Source: an uncultured Eubacteriales bacterium (lineage in GTDB: Bacteria > Bacillota > Clostridia > Oscillospirales > CAG-272). From it: a stretch of 31,935 bases of DNA. Made by a program: the position numbers and the translations under genes. The stretch covers positions 1-31,935 of the forward strand of contig CABUHS010000029.1 in the NCBI GenBank assembly GCA_902491535.1. The letters are read 5' to 3'. Position 1 is the stretch's first letter, and every line of letters begins with the position of its first letter. Of the stretch, positions 7,207 through 15,970 are shown piece after piece. The notes beneath the pieces are model-generated. The model saw only the letters and a list, made by a program, of their open reading frames with translations, was not told the origin of the DNA and did no database searches.

Positions 7207-8671
7207 ATCACGTATTACTCCGAAAAAAACTGCTGATGATCCGGCGTATGACGACGATCTTTTCGATGCGAACGATTTTGACAGTGTATATGATTCGCCC
7301 GGCAGAGGTATCTCCGATCAAACGGAGGACGGTGTAATATATGTCGGACTCGGCAATATACCGGTTAAAAAGGATTCCGGAGAGGATACGTTCAGGTATA
7401 CTTATTCGGAAATTGATTCGAAAGCATCGGAAACAGATGAAAGATCAGGTGCCGAAAGCATGCTGCACGTTTTGTCTGAGAAAGCCTCTGAAAATTCGGA
7501 GCTTACCGAGACAGCTGAATACATTGAAAAATCGGAAAACTTCGATCATGCAAAGATAAAACAACATCCCGAAATCCGTACAGAACCTTTTGTACGGGAG
7601 AGTAAACGGTCTGATGCGGTAAAAGCAACCGATAAGAAAATAAGATCAGCTGCGAAGCCGAGGCATACTAAAAAAGGAATTGCTGTATCTGACGCTCCGT
7701 TTATTACATGCGGTGAAAGTGCGTGGCGTATTACACTTGATATTATTGTCGCAATGCTTCCGTCGCTTATATGGGCGGTATATGTTTTCGGACCGCGTAT
7801 TATAACTGTTACCGCTATATCCGTAATATCATGTTTTTTATCAGAACTTTGGTTTGAGTATCTTGTACGCAGGCGAGTTACTGTCGGGGATCTTTCTGCG
7901 ATTGCAGAGGGAATAATGCTTGCACTGCTCATGCCTGCGTCTGTTCCGCTTTGGATACCGGTTGTTGCAGGATTTTTCGGGATAGTGTTTGCAAAATGTC
8001 TTTTCGGAGGGCAGGGAAGAAATATTTTTAAACCTTCTCTTGCCGGATTTGCATTTGTCTCGATCGTACTGAGAAGCTTTGTAGACGGCTTTTATACCGA
8101 GCCGATGACGCGGTTGCTTCCGTTTTCTTCATCATCAGCTGTGCAGGGCGTTTCTTATCCGCTGTCAAATGTCTGCGGTGAAGTTTTGCCGATGTATTCC
8201 TACGGAGAAATGTTTATGGGTATCCGTCCCGGAGCTATAGGGGAGATCTCGGTACTCATGATCCTGCTCGGCGCGGCATATCTTATTTTCAGACATATAA
8301 TTTCCTGGCATATTCCTGTTTGCTTTGTTTTTTCCGGCGCAGTTATTTTCAGCGTATTTTCACTCTATCCGGGAAATCGTTTTATGATGACCGAAGTCTT
8401 TTGCAGTCTTGTTCCCGTCTGTGCGGTATTTTTTGCATCCGATCTTTCATCTGCTCCGGTTTGCGGCTGCGGAAAGCTGATATTCGGAACCGGATGCGGC
8501 ATTGTCACTGCGGTACTGCGGTACGCCGGAGCCGGTATATACAGTCCGGTTTATGCCGTGCTTATAATGGAACTTTTTTCACGTCCGCTGGATTTTCTTT
8601 CTGCTCGCATGGTCCGAATCGGTCTTTCGAGAAAAAAGCACATCGCTTCAGACGATGTGCGTGAAGTGTAA
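7160..8671 (+). CDS. rnfD: Divergent RnfD-like membrane subunit with long N-terminal extension
   Basis: RnfD is a polytopic membrane subunit of Rnf that normally carries covalent FMN. Residues from about 187 onward align with the family: LDIIVAMLPSL helix, GRNIFKPSLAGFAF, GAIGEISVLMILLGA and the final LIFGTGCGIVTAVLRYAG. The usual S-G-A-T-P-L flavinylation motif is not found; the corresponding stretch reads QGVSYPL (residues 329-335), with Tyr333 where the FMN-linked threonine is expected. Residues 1-175 are a hydrophilic, charged Asp/Glu/Ser/Lys-rich tail absent from normal RnfD, presumably cytoplasmic. AAAGGAG (7141-7147) precedes ATG 7160, inside the rnfC frame. No rnfG, rnfE, rnfA or rnfB follows. 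The family call is firm; a normal Rnf function is doubtful. Confidence 0.8.
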   Translation: MKNTERRERKDVKNVESRITPKKTADDPAYDDDLFDANDFDSVYDSPGRGISDQTEDGVIYVGLGNIPVKKDSGEDTFRYTYSEIDSKASETDERSGAESMLHVLSEKASENSELTETAEYIEKSENFDHAKIKQHPEIRTEPFVRESKRSDAVKATDKKIRSAAKPRHTKKGIAVSDAPFITCGESAWRITLDIIVAMLPSLIWAVYVFGPRIITVTAISVISCFLSELWFEYLVRRRVTVGDLSAIAEGIMLALLMPASVPLWIPVVAGFFGIVFAKCLFGGQGRNIFKPSLAGFAFVSIVLRSFVDGFYTEPMTRLLPFSSSSAVQGVSYPLSNVCGEVLPMYSYGEMFMGIRPGAIGEISVLMILLGAAYLIFRHIISWHIPVCFVFSGAVIFSVFSLYPGNRFMMTEVFCSLVPVCAVFFASDLSSAPVCGCGKLIFGTGCGIVTAVLRYAGAGIYSPVYAVLIMELFSRPLDFLSARMVRIGLSRKKHIASDDVREV

Positions 8672-8770
8672 TAAATACAGCTGTCAGGTGCGGGCCTTGT
8701 GCGAGTTCTGCGGAAGGCTCCGCCTGCATTTTTATGAAATTTGTTTTTATATCCGAAAGGAGTCTGCATA

Positions 8771-9265
8771 ATGATAAATATTGTTCTTGTTGAACCTGAA
8801 ATACCGCAGAATACCGGTAATATAGCCCGTACCTGCGCCGCTACCGGAGCGGCTCTGCATCTTGTAAAGCCGCTTGGCTTTGCGATCGATGACAGAAAGC
8901 TCAAGCGTGCCGGGCTTGATTATTGGCATGAGCTGAATATAACATACTATGATTCACTCAATGATTTTATGGAAATTCACGGCGGGGATCCCCTGTATTA
9001 TTTTTCTACAAAAGCTCCTCAAAGCTATGCGGACGTTACATATCCGAATGACGTATATCTTGTTTTCGGCAAGGAGACAGCGGGGCTGCCGGAAGCTCTT
9101 TTAAGCTCTGATCTTGAACATTGTGTCCGTCTGCCTATGCGTTCTAATCTGAGAAGTCTGAATCTTTCCAACACTGTTGCGGTGGCTGTATACGAGGTTT
9201 TGCGTCAAGGTGATTTTGCGATGCTTGACAAATGCGGTAAATTCGGAGCGCAGCATGCCGAATAA
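8771..9265 (+). CDS. trmL: tRNA (cytidine(34)-2'-O)-methyltransferase TrmL
   Basis: This 164-residue SPOUT-class enzyme methylates the 2'-OH of the wobble nucleotide of certain tRNA-Leu species using S-adenosylmethionine. The three SPOUT motifs are visible: EPEIPQNTGNIART near the N-terminus, LVFGKETAGLP in the middle, and RSLNLSNTVAVAVYE at the end, which forms the knotted cofactor site. It is a minimal family member with no extra domain. ATG 8771 has GAAAGGAG 8 bases upstream (8755-8762), so the longer TTG 8741 reading is rejected. It lies 99 bases after rnfD, possibly in the same transcript. Confidence 0.93.
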   Translation: MINIVLVEPEIPQNTGNIARTCAATGAALHLVKPLGFAIDDRKLKRAGLDYWHELNITYYDSLNDFMEIHGGDPLYYFSTKAPQSYADVTYPNDVYLVFGKETAGLPEALLSSDLEHCVRLPMRSNLRSLNLSNTVAVAVYEVLRQGDFAMLDKCGKFGAQHAE

Positions 9266-9320
9266 GTGCATTATTGTACTCTGAAAAGCCGATTTTTTTT
9301 ACCATTTGAAGGTAAACTTA

Positions 9321-9349
9321 TTGACAGTAACGTGATTTTAGTGTAAAAT
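9321..9349 (+). promoter_or_regulatory. Promoter of the asnA leader
   Basis: TTGACA (9321-9326), a 17-base spacer and TAAAAT (9344-9349) make a strong sigma-A promoter. The predicted start near 9356 gives an untranslated leader of about 200 bases before asnA. Confidence 0.8.
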
Positions 9350-9355
9350 TAATCT

Positions 9356-9555
9356 TATAGTGTTTTGCATGCTTAAAAGTGAAAACAGCGCATCGGCAGT
9401 TCAGGATCTGAAAACTGTATATGCCGGTTGTGTCCGTAGCCAGCCGCTGCGGCTTTTTCCTTATTTATGCTTTGCAGATCAAACTTTTAACCGCAGCCTC
9501 TTTTTGAAAAGATCGGCTGCCGCGAACTTATATCCGAAAGGTACGGTCAGAATTT
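9356..9555 (+). promoter_or_regulatory. Attenuator-like leader of asnA
   Basis: Hairpin A is formed by CGGCAG/CTG and TGCCG arms (about 9393-9426). A terminator-like stem AGCCG-CTG-CGGCT (9442-9454) follows, with a short T-run to 9458. A third hairpin is formed by GCAGCC (9493-9498) and GGCTGC (9515-9520), with an inner TCTTTT/AAAAGA. GCTGCGG (9446-9452), part of the terminator stem, is perfectly complementary to CCGCAGC (9491-9497), part of the third hairpin, so the two are alternatives. No T-box sequence (TGGNACCGCG) was found, although T-boxes control asparagine genes in many Firmicutes. Confidence 0.5.
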
Positions 9556-10560
9556 ATGCATACAATCGTTCCGGAAAAATATTCGCCTGTATTGAATCTT
9601 TATGATACACAAACGGCAATAGGAATTATAAAACAGGAATTTCAGCAGAAACTTTCAGCTGCTTTGAATCTGAAACGCGCAACAGCGCCCCTCTTCGTCG
9701 ATCCTGCGTCGGGACTTAATGACAATCTGAACGGCGTTGAGCGTCCGGTAAGCTTTGATATTGCCGGAACGGATATATGCGCAGAGGTCGTTCACTCGCT
9801 TGCAAAATGGAAACGTATGGCGCTTTTGCGCTACGGATTCAAACCCGGAGAGGGTATATATACGGATATGAATGCGATACGCCGTGACGAGACTCTCGAT
9901 AATCTTCATTCTGTTTATACCGATCAGTGGGACTGGGAAAAAATTATAACCCGCGATCAGCGTACCGAAGACATGCTCAGAGCAACGGTAGATTCTATTG
10001 TCGGAGCGGTATGCGCCGCGAATGAAAAGGTCAGGGAAATATATCCTGAGCTTACATGCGATATATGCCGTGAGATTACTTTTATAACATCTCAGGAGCT
10101 TGAGGATCTTTATCCCGCGCTTTCTCCGAAAGAACGAGAAAACACGTTTGTGTGCGAACATAAAACGGTATTTGTCATGCAGATAGGAAAGCTTCTCCGT
10201 TCGGGAACACGTCATGACGGAAGAGCGCCCGACTATGATGACTGGGAACTTAACGGTGACATTCTTGTGTGGAATGACGTACTCGGAATGGCTTTTGAGC
10301 TTTCGTCTATGGGTATACGCGTCGATGAAAAGTCGCTTGATAAACAGCTCAGCGAGCTTGGCGCGGATGACCGCAGAAAGCTTCCGTACCATAAGATGCT
10401 TCTTGAAGGAAAACTGCCTTTTACAATCGGCGGCGGCATAGGTCAGTCAAGACTCTGCATGCTTTTACTTCAAAAAGCTCATATCGGTGAGGTACAGGCG
10501 TCTGTCTGGGATTCTGAAACAGTTGAAACTTGTGATAAGTACGGAATTCCGCTGCTTTGA
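9556..10560 (+). CDS. asnA: Aspartate-ammonia ligase (asparagine synthetase A)
   Basis: This 334-residue cytoplasmic enzyme makes asparagine from aspartate, ammonia and ATP, and is related to class II aminoacyl-tRNA synthetases. Recognisable AsnA stretches are LFVDPASGLNDNLNGVERPV near residue 50, LAKWKRMALLRYGF, the MNAIRRDE segment, SVYTDQWDWEK, and the C-terminal TIGGGIGQSRLCMLLL class II motif 3. Length is normal for the family. ATG 9556 follows a weak ribosome binding site (GAAAGG at 9536-9541, rather distant), which fits control at the leader. It is expressed from its own promoter 200 bases upstream and is followed at 51 bases by the SGNH esterase gene. Confidence 0.96.
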   Translation: MHTIVPEKYSPVLNLYDTQTAIGIIKQEFQQKLSAALNLKRATAPLFVDPASGLNDNLNGVERPVSFDIAGTDICAEVVHSLAKWKRMALLRYGFKPGEGIYTDMNAIRRDETLDNLHSVYTDQWDWEKIITRDQRTEDMLRATVDSIVGAVCAANEKVREIYPELTCDICREITFITSQELEDLYPALSPKERENTFVCEHKTVFVMQIGKLLRSGTRHDGRAPDYDDWELNGDILVWNDVLGMAFELSSMGIRVDEKSLDKQLSELGADDRRKLPYHKMLLEGKLPFTIGGGIGQSRLCMLLLQKAHIGEVQASVWDSETVETCDKYGIPLL

Positions 10561-10611
10561 AATCATTTATAAATATGCGGATTTATAAGATTTAACGGAG
10601 GATCGCAGACA

Positions 10612-11676
10612 ATGTTAGAAAATACGGTTTACAGACTGAATCATGATAAAAAGATAAATATAGGCTATATAGGCGGCTCGGTGACCGAGGGTGCCGGGGC
10701 TTCGAATCCGTCGGAAACATCATGGGTTGGACTTACAAGTCAGTGGTTTAAAGAAAAATATCCGGATGTTGAGTTCAGCTTTGTTAATGCCGCAGTAGGC
10801 GGTACAAACTCGGATTTCGGAGTTTACCGCATTGACAGCGAGCTTATAGGTGCAAATGATCCCGACCTTGTTTTTGTCGAATTTTCGATAAACGATTACG
10901 GTTGGACATATGACGGTATCCTTGCCGATATGGAGGGAATTGTCCGCAAGGTATTTGCGCATAAACCTACGGCAGATATTGTTTTTGTATATACGTGTAC
11001 CAAATATATTGAAAATGATATAGTACTCGGACGAGAGATGGAAAGCCGTTCCGCTCATCAGGCTGTGGCTCACTATTACGGCGGAATCCCCTCAATAAAC
11101 ATCGGAGAGGTACTCCGGCATGCTGTTTATACGCAGGCGGGCGGAGACTGGCTTAAATTTACGGCTGATAACGTACATCCGAATGACGACGGATATAAGA
11201 TATGCGGCGACGCAATGACAGCTAACCTTACGCAGTGGCTTGACGGAAAGGAAGTTCCGGAGGCGCTTGTGCAACGCAAGCTTCCTCCGATGCTTTCGAA
11301 GATAGATCTTACCGGGTCGAAAGTCATGGATGCATCTGAAGCAGTAAAATCGGAGGGTGACTGGATATTTGTTGATCAGCGCGCAGGAAGTTACGCTCAC
11401 TATTATTCGACTGATAAGCCGGGAGCGTGGATGGAGTTTAAATTTACAGGTGAACGCGTCGGACCTTATGTTATAATAGGCGGTGATTCCTCCTGCTTTA
11501 CATGGTATATCGACGGCGAAGAGGCTACGGATATGTACGGAACATTTATAAGACTTCATCCCTGTGCTATACCGTATATTTTTGAGCGCGGAGAGCATAC
11601 ATGCCGTGTTGTTTATAATGGCTTTAAAAATGATGATAAGAAACCCGGTATTATCTGTGCTTTTCTCATAAGCTGA
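10612..11676 (+). CDS. SGNH/GDSL-family hydrolase (probable carbohydrate esterase)
   Basis: The 354-residue product has an N-terminal SGNH hydrolase domain with all four blocks: Ser23 in IGGSVTEG, Gly in AAVGGTNS (62-66), Asn94 in FSIND, and Asp186/His189 in DNVHPNDDGY. Residues from about 225 to the end form a second, probably beta-sandwich domain, as in two-domain acetyl-esterases of the CE2/CE3-like type. The likely reaction is removal of O-acetyl or similar groups from sugars. No signal peptide is visible, so it probably acts on imported oligosaccharides. ACGGAGG at 10595-10601 supports ATG 10612. It shares a transcript direction with asnA. Confidence 0.85.
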   Translation: MLENTVYRLNHDKKINIGYIGGSVTEGAGASNPSETSWVGLTSQWFKEKYPDVEFSFVNAAVGGTNSDFGVYRIDSELIGANDPDLVFVEFSINDYGWTYDGILADMEGIVRKVFAHKPTADIVFVYTCTKYIENDIVLGREMESRSAHQAVAHYYGGIPSINIGEVLRHAVYTQAGGDWLKFTADNVHPNDDGYKICGDAMTANLTQWLDGKEVPEALVQRKLPPMLSKIDLTGSKVMDASEAVKSEGDWIFVDQRAGSYAHYYSTDKPGAWMEFKFTGERVGPYVIIGGDSSCFTWYIDGEEATDMYGTFIRLHPCAIPYIFERGEHTCRVVYNGFKNDDKKPGIICAFLIS

Positions 11677-11756
11677 TATATATCATACTGTATTCTGACG
11701 GATTTGTAATGACTTCTGATAGGAAGGAATCGTTTTCGAAAGGAGTGATTTAGATA

Positions 11757-12989
11757 TTGAAAAGAAAAATATCTGCTTTGACACTTGTGCTTTCAATATT
11801 CTTTACTGCTGTTATAACATTTCAGATAACATATATTTCTTTTAAGAGTGAATATAGGCGTGAGGTCAAACTGCTTGAAGCCGGGTACTCAAATTCACTG
11901 GCCGGGAAGCTGAAATTGCTTGATGAGCGTTTCAGGTCGCTTTATATAGGCGATATTGATGAGGAAAAGCTGGCAAGTGCAGTGCTTAACGGGTATATTT
12001 ACGGAACAGGCGACCGATATGGAGAGTATATGTCTCCGGAAGAATATGAACAGTTTGTCGGCGATCTCGAGGGCGAATTTCAGGGAATAGGAATATCTGT
12101 TGTTGAGAATGCCGAATCGGGCTGTCTGGAGGTCGTTTCGGTCATGCCGGATTCTCCGGCGCTTAAGGCGGGTATCCTTGTCGGAGATATTATAGTTTCG
12201 GTCGGAGACGAAAGCGTTGCCGAGATTGGGGCTGATGTCGCGTTGTCAAGGCTTCTCGGCAAAGCGGGAACGTTTGCTGAATTTTCTGTAGTTCGCGGAG
12301 ACGATACGGAGTCGGTTATTCCGTTTTCCATAGAGCGCGGATATGTTACAGAGCAGACTGTGCTTTATCATATGTATGATGACGGCACAAGTGAAATCGG
12401 AGTTATTATGATACTGTCATTTGACGGTAAGACCGCAGATCAGTTTGCACAGGCGGTAGAGGAACTTCAAAATCAGGGAGCGCGTGCGCTTATTTTTGAT
12501 GTAAGGTATAATCCGGGCGGCTCACTTGACAGCATTGTCGAAATACTTGATACGCTTTTGCCCGAGGGTCCGATTGTACGGATAGAAAATTCCGACGGAA
12601 GCGTGGAAGTTTTGGATTCAGATGCAAGTGAAACAGATCTTCCGATGGCTGTACTTGTAAACGGAAGCACTGCAAGTGCGGCGGAACTGTTCTCATCGGC
12701 GCTTCAGGATTATAAAAAAGCTGTTCTTGTCGGAACGACGACATATGGAAAGGGTTGTATGCAGCAGATTGTAAAGCTTGCTGACAATTCTGCGATAAGG
12801 GTTACTACTAATATGTATGATCCGCCGTTTTCCGACAATTATGACGGTGTGGGAGTTATACCGGATGTTGTAATTGAGGCTGATGATAAAACGCTTAATT
12901 CAAACAGGTATACGATTGCAGACAGCGATGACAATCAGCTTTTGGCGGCGGCCGAACTTATGCATGAGCGGTTGTCTGCGGCAGAATAA
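11757..12989 (+). CDS. S41-family C-terminal processing peptidase (CtpA/CtpB type)
   Basis: The 410-residue product is a membrane-anchored carboxyl-terminal protease. An N-terminal hydrophobic anchor (residues 6-28) directs it outside the membrane. A PDZ domain covers about 105-185, with PALKAGILVGDIIVSV as its carboxylate-binding half. The S41 protease core follows, with Ser307 (NGSTASAAE) and Lys332 (TTYGKG) 25 residues apart, as expected for the Ser-Lys dyad. The start is TTG 11757, 11 bases after AAAGGAG (11739-11745); no in-frame ATG fits. Substrates of such proteases include envelope and sporulation signalling proteins; none can be named here. It precedes greA and lysS. Confidence 0.9.
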   Translation: MKRKISALTLVLSIFFTAVITFQITYISFKSEYRREVKLLEAGYSNSLAGKLKLLDERFRSLYIGDIDEEKLASAVLNGYIYGTGDRYGEYMSPEEYEQFVGDLEGEFQGIGISVVENAESGCLEVVSVMPDSPALKAGILVGDIIVSVGDESVAEIGADVALSRLLGKAGTFAEFSVVRGDDTESVIPFSIERGYVTEQTVLYHMYDDGTSEIGVIMILSFDGKTADQFAQAVEELQNQGARALIFDVRYNPGGSLDSIVEILDTLLPEGPIVRIENSDGSVEVLDSDASETDLPMAVLVNGSTASAAELFSSALQDYKKAVLVGTTTYGKGCMQQIVKLADNSAIRVTTNMYDPPFSDNYDGVGVIPDVVIEADDKTLNSNRYTIADSDDNQLLAAAELMHERLSAAE

Positions 12990-13063
12990 AATTTTTAAAA
13001 TATAAACAATTCAGAGGCTGTACGGAGTATAAGATTCTGCACGGCGGAAAGGACGAACATAAA

Positions 13064-13537
13064 ATGGCAAAACTTAATAAGATAACAAATGAGGGACTTA
13101 AAAAATTACAGGATGAACTGTTTTTCCTTAAAACCATACGACGCAAGGAAGTAAGTGAACAGATAAAAACTGCACGCGGACTCGGAGACCTTTCGGAGAA
13201 CAGTGAGTACGATGAGGCACGCGAGGAGCAGGCAAAGGTCGAATCCCGTATTGCTGAGCTTGAAACTATGCTTGAAAACGTTGAAGTTATCAGCGAACAT
13301 GAGCTTACAACGGATGCAGTAAACGTAGGCTCGAAGGTCAGAGTTCACGATGAGAAGTTTGACGAGGAGATCGAGTATACTGTAGTAGGTTCATCTGAGG
13401 CTAATGCGCTCAAACGCAGAATTTCGGATCAGTCCCCGATCGGAAGCGCTCTTATGGGGGCAAAGGTCGGTGAAACAGTTACGGCATATACCCCCGGAGG
13501 CGAGCTTCGCTTCAGAATTATAGAGATCTCTAAGTGA
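13064..13537 (+). CDS. greA: Transcription elongation factor GreA
   Basis: A 157-residue GreA of standard length. It rescues backtracked RNA polymerase by stimulating transcript cleavage. The N-terminal coiled coil runs to about residue 75 with the acidic tip GDLSENSEYDEA, which supplies the Asp and Glu inserted into the polymerase secondary channel. The C-terminal FKBP-like domain ends with SPIGSALMGAKVGE and a typical ELRFRIIEI strand. GAAAGGA precedes ATG 13064. The greA-lysS order with a 36-base gap is common in Clostridia and indicates co-transcription. Confidence 0.96.
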   Translation: MAKLNKITNEGLKKLQDELFFLKTIRRKEVSEQIKTARGLGDLSENSEYDEAREEQAKVESRIAELETMLENVEVISEHELTTDAVNVGSKVRVHDEKFDEEIEYTVVGSSEANALKRRISDQSPIGSALMGAKVGETVTAYTPGGELRFRIIEISK

Positions 13538-13573
13538 TCTCCACCTTGAATAAAAAGGAGAGTTCTGTTTATA

Positions 13574-15097
13574 ATGACGAACACAAATGATAACGCAGAG
13601 CGTAACAATGCTCAGGTTCAGAATAAAACTCAGGAGCAGGATATAGGACAGCTTCTTAAGATACGCCACGAAAAGCTTGCTGCTCTCCGCGAAGAGGGCA
13701 GAGATCCGTTTATAATTACAAAGTATGATGTTTCACGGTACAGTGAGGATATAAAATCTGATTTTGAAAATCTTGATGGTCAGACTGTATCTGTTGCCGG
13801 AAGAATGATGTCAAAGCGCATAATGGGTAAGGCGTCTTTCTGCCATGTACAGGATCAGAAGGGCGACATTCAGTGCTATGTATGCCGCGATTCGCTCGGC
13901 GAAGAAGAGTACGGACGCTTTAAGAAAACAGATATCGGAGATATAATCGGTGTAAAGGGTAAAGTATTCAAGACAAAAACCGGTGAGATATCCATTCATG
14001 CCGACGAGGTTACGCTTCTTTCAAAGAGTCTTCAGGTGCTTCCCGAAAAGTATCACGGACTTACGAATACAGATATGAGATACCGACAGCGCGAGGTCGA
14101 TCTTATAGTTAATCCGGAAGTAAAGGATACCTTCTACAAGCGTTCCCGTATTCTCAGGGAGATCCGTAACTATCTTGACAGCAAGGGATTTCTCGAAGTA
14201 GATACTCCTATCCTTGTTCCGCTGGAGATCGGAGCATCTGCACGTCCTTTTAAGACACATCACAACACGCTTGATATGGATATGTATCTTCGTATTGAAA
14301 CAGAGCTTTATCTTAAGCGTCTTATAGTCGGAGGAATGCATAGGGTTTATGAGGTCGGACGTATCTTCCGCAACGAGGGAATGGACACGAAGCATAACCC
14401 TGAGTTTACAACGATCGAGCTTTATCAGGCATTTACGGATTATTATGGCATGATGGATCTTGTAGAGGAACTTTATAAAATGCTCTGTGATAAGATATGC
14501 GGCGGCAGAACCGTAACATATCAGGGCACCGAGATCAATATGGATCATTGGGAGCGCATGACAATGGCGGAATCTGTAAAGAAGTATTCCGGTGCAGATT
14601 ATTATTCGTGGGAGACCGATGCGGATGCGCGCGAATGTGCAAAGGCTTTGCATGTTGAGGTAAGTGCTTCCGCTACAAAGGGAACCGTTCTTGCAGAGCT
14701 GTTTGACGCTTTTGTAGAGGATAAGCTTATTCAGCCTACATTTATCTATGATTATCCTGTGGAAAACAGTCCGCTTGCTAAGAGAAAGCCGAGCGAGCCT
14801 CAGTTTACAGAGCGCTTTGAGTACTTTATCAATGCCACCGAATTCGGTAATGCATTCAGTGAACTTAACGATCCTATAGATCAAAGAGAACGTTTTGAAA
14901 AACAGGTTGAAGCTAAGAAAGCTGAAGAACCTGCAAGTAATGCTTCGGTTGATTATGATTATGTGACAGCACTTGAGTACGGACTTCCGCCTACAGGAGG
15001 ACTTGGCTTCGGTGTGGACAGGCTTGTAATGCTTCTTACTGACAGTCCGTCCATACGCGATGTTTTGCTGTTCCCCACGATGAAACCGATTGACTAA
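13574..15097 (+). CDS. lysS: Lysyl-tRNA synthetase, class II
   Basis: This 507-residue class II enzyme charges tRNA-Lys in the cytoplasm. After a short polar tail it has an OB-fold anticodon-binding domain (about 60-165, with VSVAGRMMSKR and SFCHVQD) and then the catalytic domain: motif 1 FLEVDTPIL, motif 2 VYEVGRIFRNEGMDTKHNPE and motif 3 GGLGFGVDRLVMLL. Length is normal. AAAAGGAG precedes ATG 13574. A strong terminator 25 bases after the stop closes the operon. Confidence 0.97.
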   Translation: MTNTNDNAERNNAQVQNKTQEQDIGQLLKIRHEKLAALREEGRDPFIITKYDVSRYSEDIKSDFENLDGQTVSVAGRMMSKRIMGKASFCHVQDQKGDIQCYVCRDSLGEEEYGRFKKTDIGDIIGVKGKVFKTKTGEISIHADEVTLLSKSLQVLPEKYHGLTNTDMRYRQREVDLIVNPEVKDTFYKRSRILREIRNYLDSKGFLEVDTPILVPLEIGASARPFKTHHNTLDMDMYLRIETELYLKRLIVGGMHRVYEVGRIFRNEGMDTKHNPEFTTIELYQAFTDYYGMMDLVEELYKMLCDKICGGRTVTYQGTEINMDHWERMTMAESVKKYSGADYYSWETDADARECAKALHVEVSASATKGTVLAELFDAFVEDKLIQPTFIYDYPVENSPLAKRKPSEPQFTERFEYFINATEFGNAFSELNDPIDQRERFEKQVEAKKAEEPASNASVDYDYVTALEYGLPPTGGLGFGVDRLVMLLTDSPSIRDVLLFPTMKPID

Positions 15098-15122
15098 TAA
15101 AAATCGTATATTTTTAATTAAT

Positions 15123-15155
15123 AAATGGGCAGTCCCGAAGCGGGATTGCCCATTT
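15123..15155 (+). terminator. Intrinsic terminator after lysS
   Basis: AAATGGGCAGTCCCG (15123-15137) pairs with CGGGATTGCCCATTT (15141-15155) with one G-T wobble and a 3-base loop, ending in ATTTT. It separates the housekeeping block from the accessory genes that follow. Confidence 0.85.
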
Positions 15156-15200
15156 TCAAAAATAATGAATGAAACAAATCAGAAACTGTGGAGGTATATC

Positions 15201-15713
15201 ATGCTTATAAGAAAAGAGGAATCTAAAGATTTTGAAAGAATATATTATGTAGTTAAATCTGCATTTGACAGTGCTGAACATTCAGATGGAAATGAACACG
15301 ATTTAGTAAATGAATTAAGAAAAGGGGAAGCGTTTATACCAGATTTATCCTTAGTTGCTGAAATAGACGGAAAGATCGTAGGACATATCATGTTTACAAG
15401 AGCTAAGGTCGAAGCTAATACAGTTTTAGTATTAGCTCCGTTGTCAGTTCTACCTGAATATCAAAGAAAAGGAATAGGAACTGCTTTGATCAAATGGGGA
15501 CATAAAATTGCTAATGAATTAGGTTATGAATATTCAATTGTATTAGGCAGTCCCAAATACTATCCGAGATTTGGATATCTACCGGCCGATAGGTTTGGTA
15601 TAAAGCCTCCTTTTGATGTTCCGAACGAAAATTTTATGGTTTTTAAAGTTAAAGAGGAGGCGTCTGATATTCATGGAATTATAAAATATGCAAAGGAATT
15701 TGGGATTGACTGA
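15201..15713 (+). CDS. GNAT N-acetyltransferase (YhbS-like)
   Basis: This 170-residue protein belongs to the GCN5-related acetyltransferases that move an acetyl group from acetyl-CoA to an amine. The acetyl-CoA loop is QRKGIGTAL within LSVLPEYQRKGIG, and the YhbS-type ending SPKYYPRFGYLPA is present. The substrate is unknown. ATG 15201 is preceded by TGGAGG (15189-15194) at 6 bases. A longer reading beginning inside the end of lysS is rejected because it would run through the lysS terminator. The gene is more A/T-rich than greA and lysS. Confidence 0.88.
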   Translation: MLIRKEESKDFERIYYVVKSAFDSAEHSDGNEHDLVNELRKGEAFIPDLSLVAEIDGKIVGHIMFTRAKVEANTVLVLAPLSVLPEYQRKGIGTALIKWGHKIANELGYEYSIVLGSPKYYPRFGYLPADRFGIKPPFDVPNENFMVFKVKEEASDIHGIIKYAKEFGID

Positions 15714-15970
15714 TATAATTTCAAAATTTTAAACAAAAACCTGAAAAATATAGAGTCTCTTAAAAAAAATAAAGACTTTCCAAGGTAATTTTTGCCGAAA
15801 ATGTCAACTATAATTTTTTTGAATTTTGGTGCAATGTAATTGTAAAAGAGCCCGAGGGTTAATTATTAGAAACATGGCCGTTTTAAATTTTTACTAATAT
15901 TATATCATCTGTAATTGTTGAAATTTTATATGAAAAGAGCAATTTTTATCAATCATTTTCCGTCTCAGTG

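Noticed and set aside
8638..8660. GCACATCG/CGATGTGC hairpin at the end of rnfD as a terminator
   Set aside because: It lies within the coding sequence and has no T-run after it, so it is not counted as a terminator.
9356..9555. T-box riboswitch in front of asnA
   Set aside because: The conserved T-box sequence and the stem I landmarks could not be found; only competing hairpins are visible.
9360..9605. 81-codon frame across the asnA leader
   Set aside because: It starts with GTG without a ribosome binding site, overlaps asnA in another phase, and runs through the stems of the structured leader.
9655..10392. 245-codon minus-strand frame inside asnA
   Set aside because: It is antisense to a conserved asnA and has no ribosome binding site or recognisable domain.
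14021..14884. 287-codon minus-strand frame inside lysS
   Set aside because: It lies wholly antisense to a well-conserved lysS, has no family resemblance and no start signals. It is a codon-bias shadow.
15090..15200. Extended N-terminus of the GNAT protein from inside the lysS end
   Set aside because: It would cross the lysS terminator, and the ATG at 15201 has a proper RBS and fits family length.
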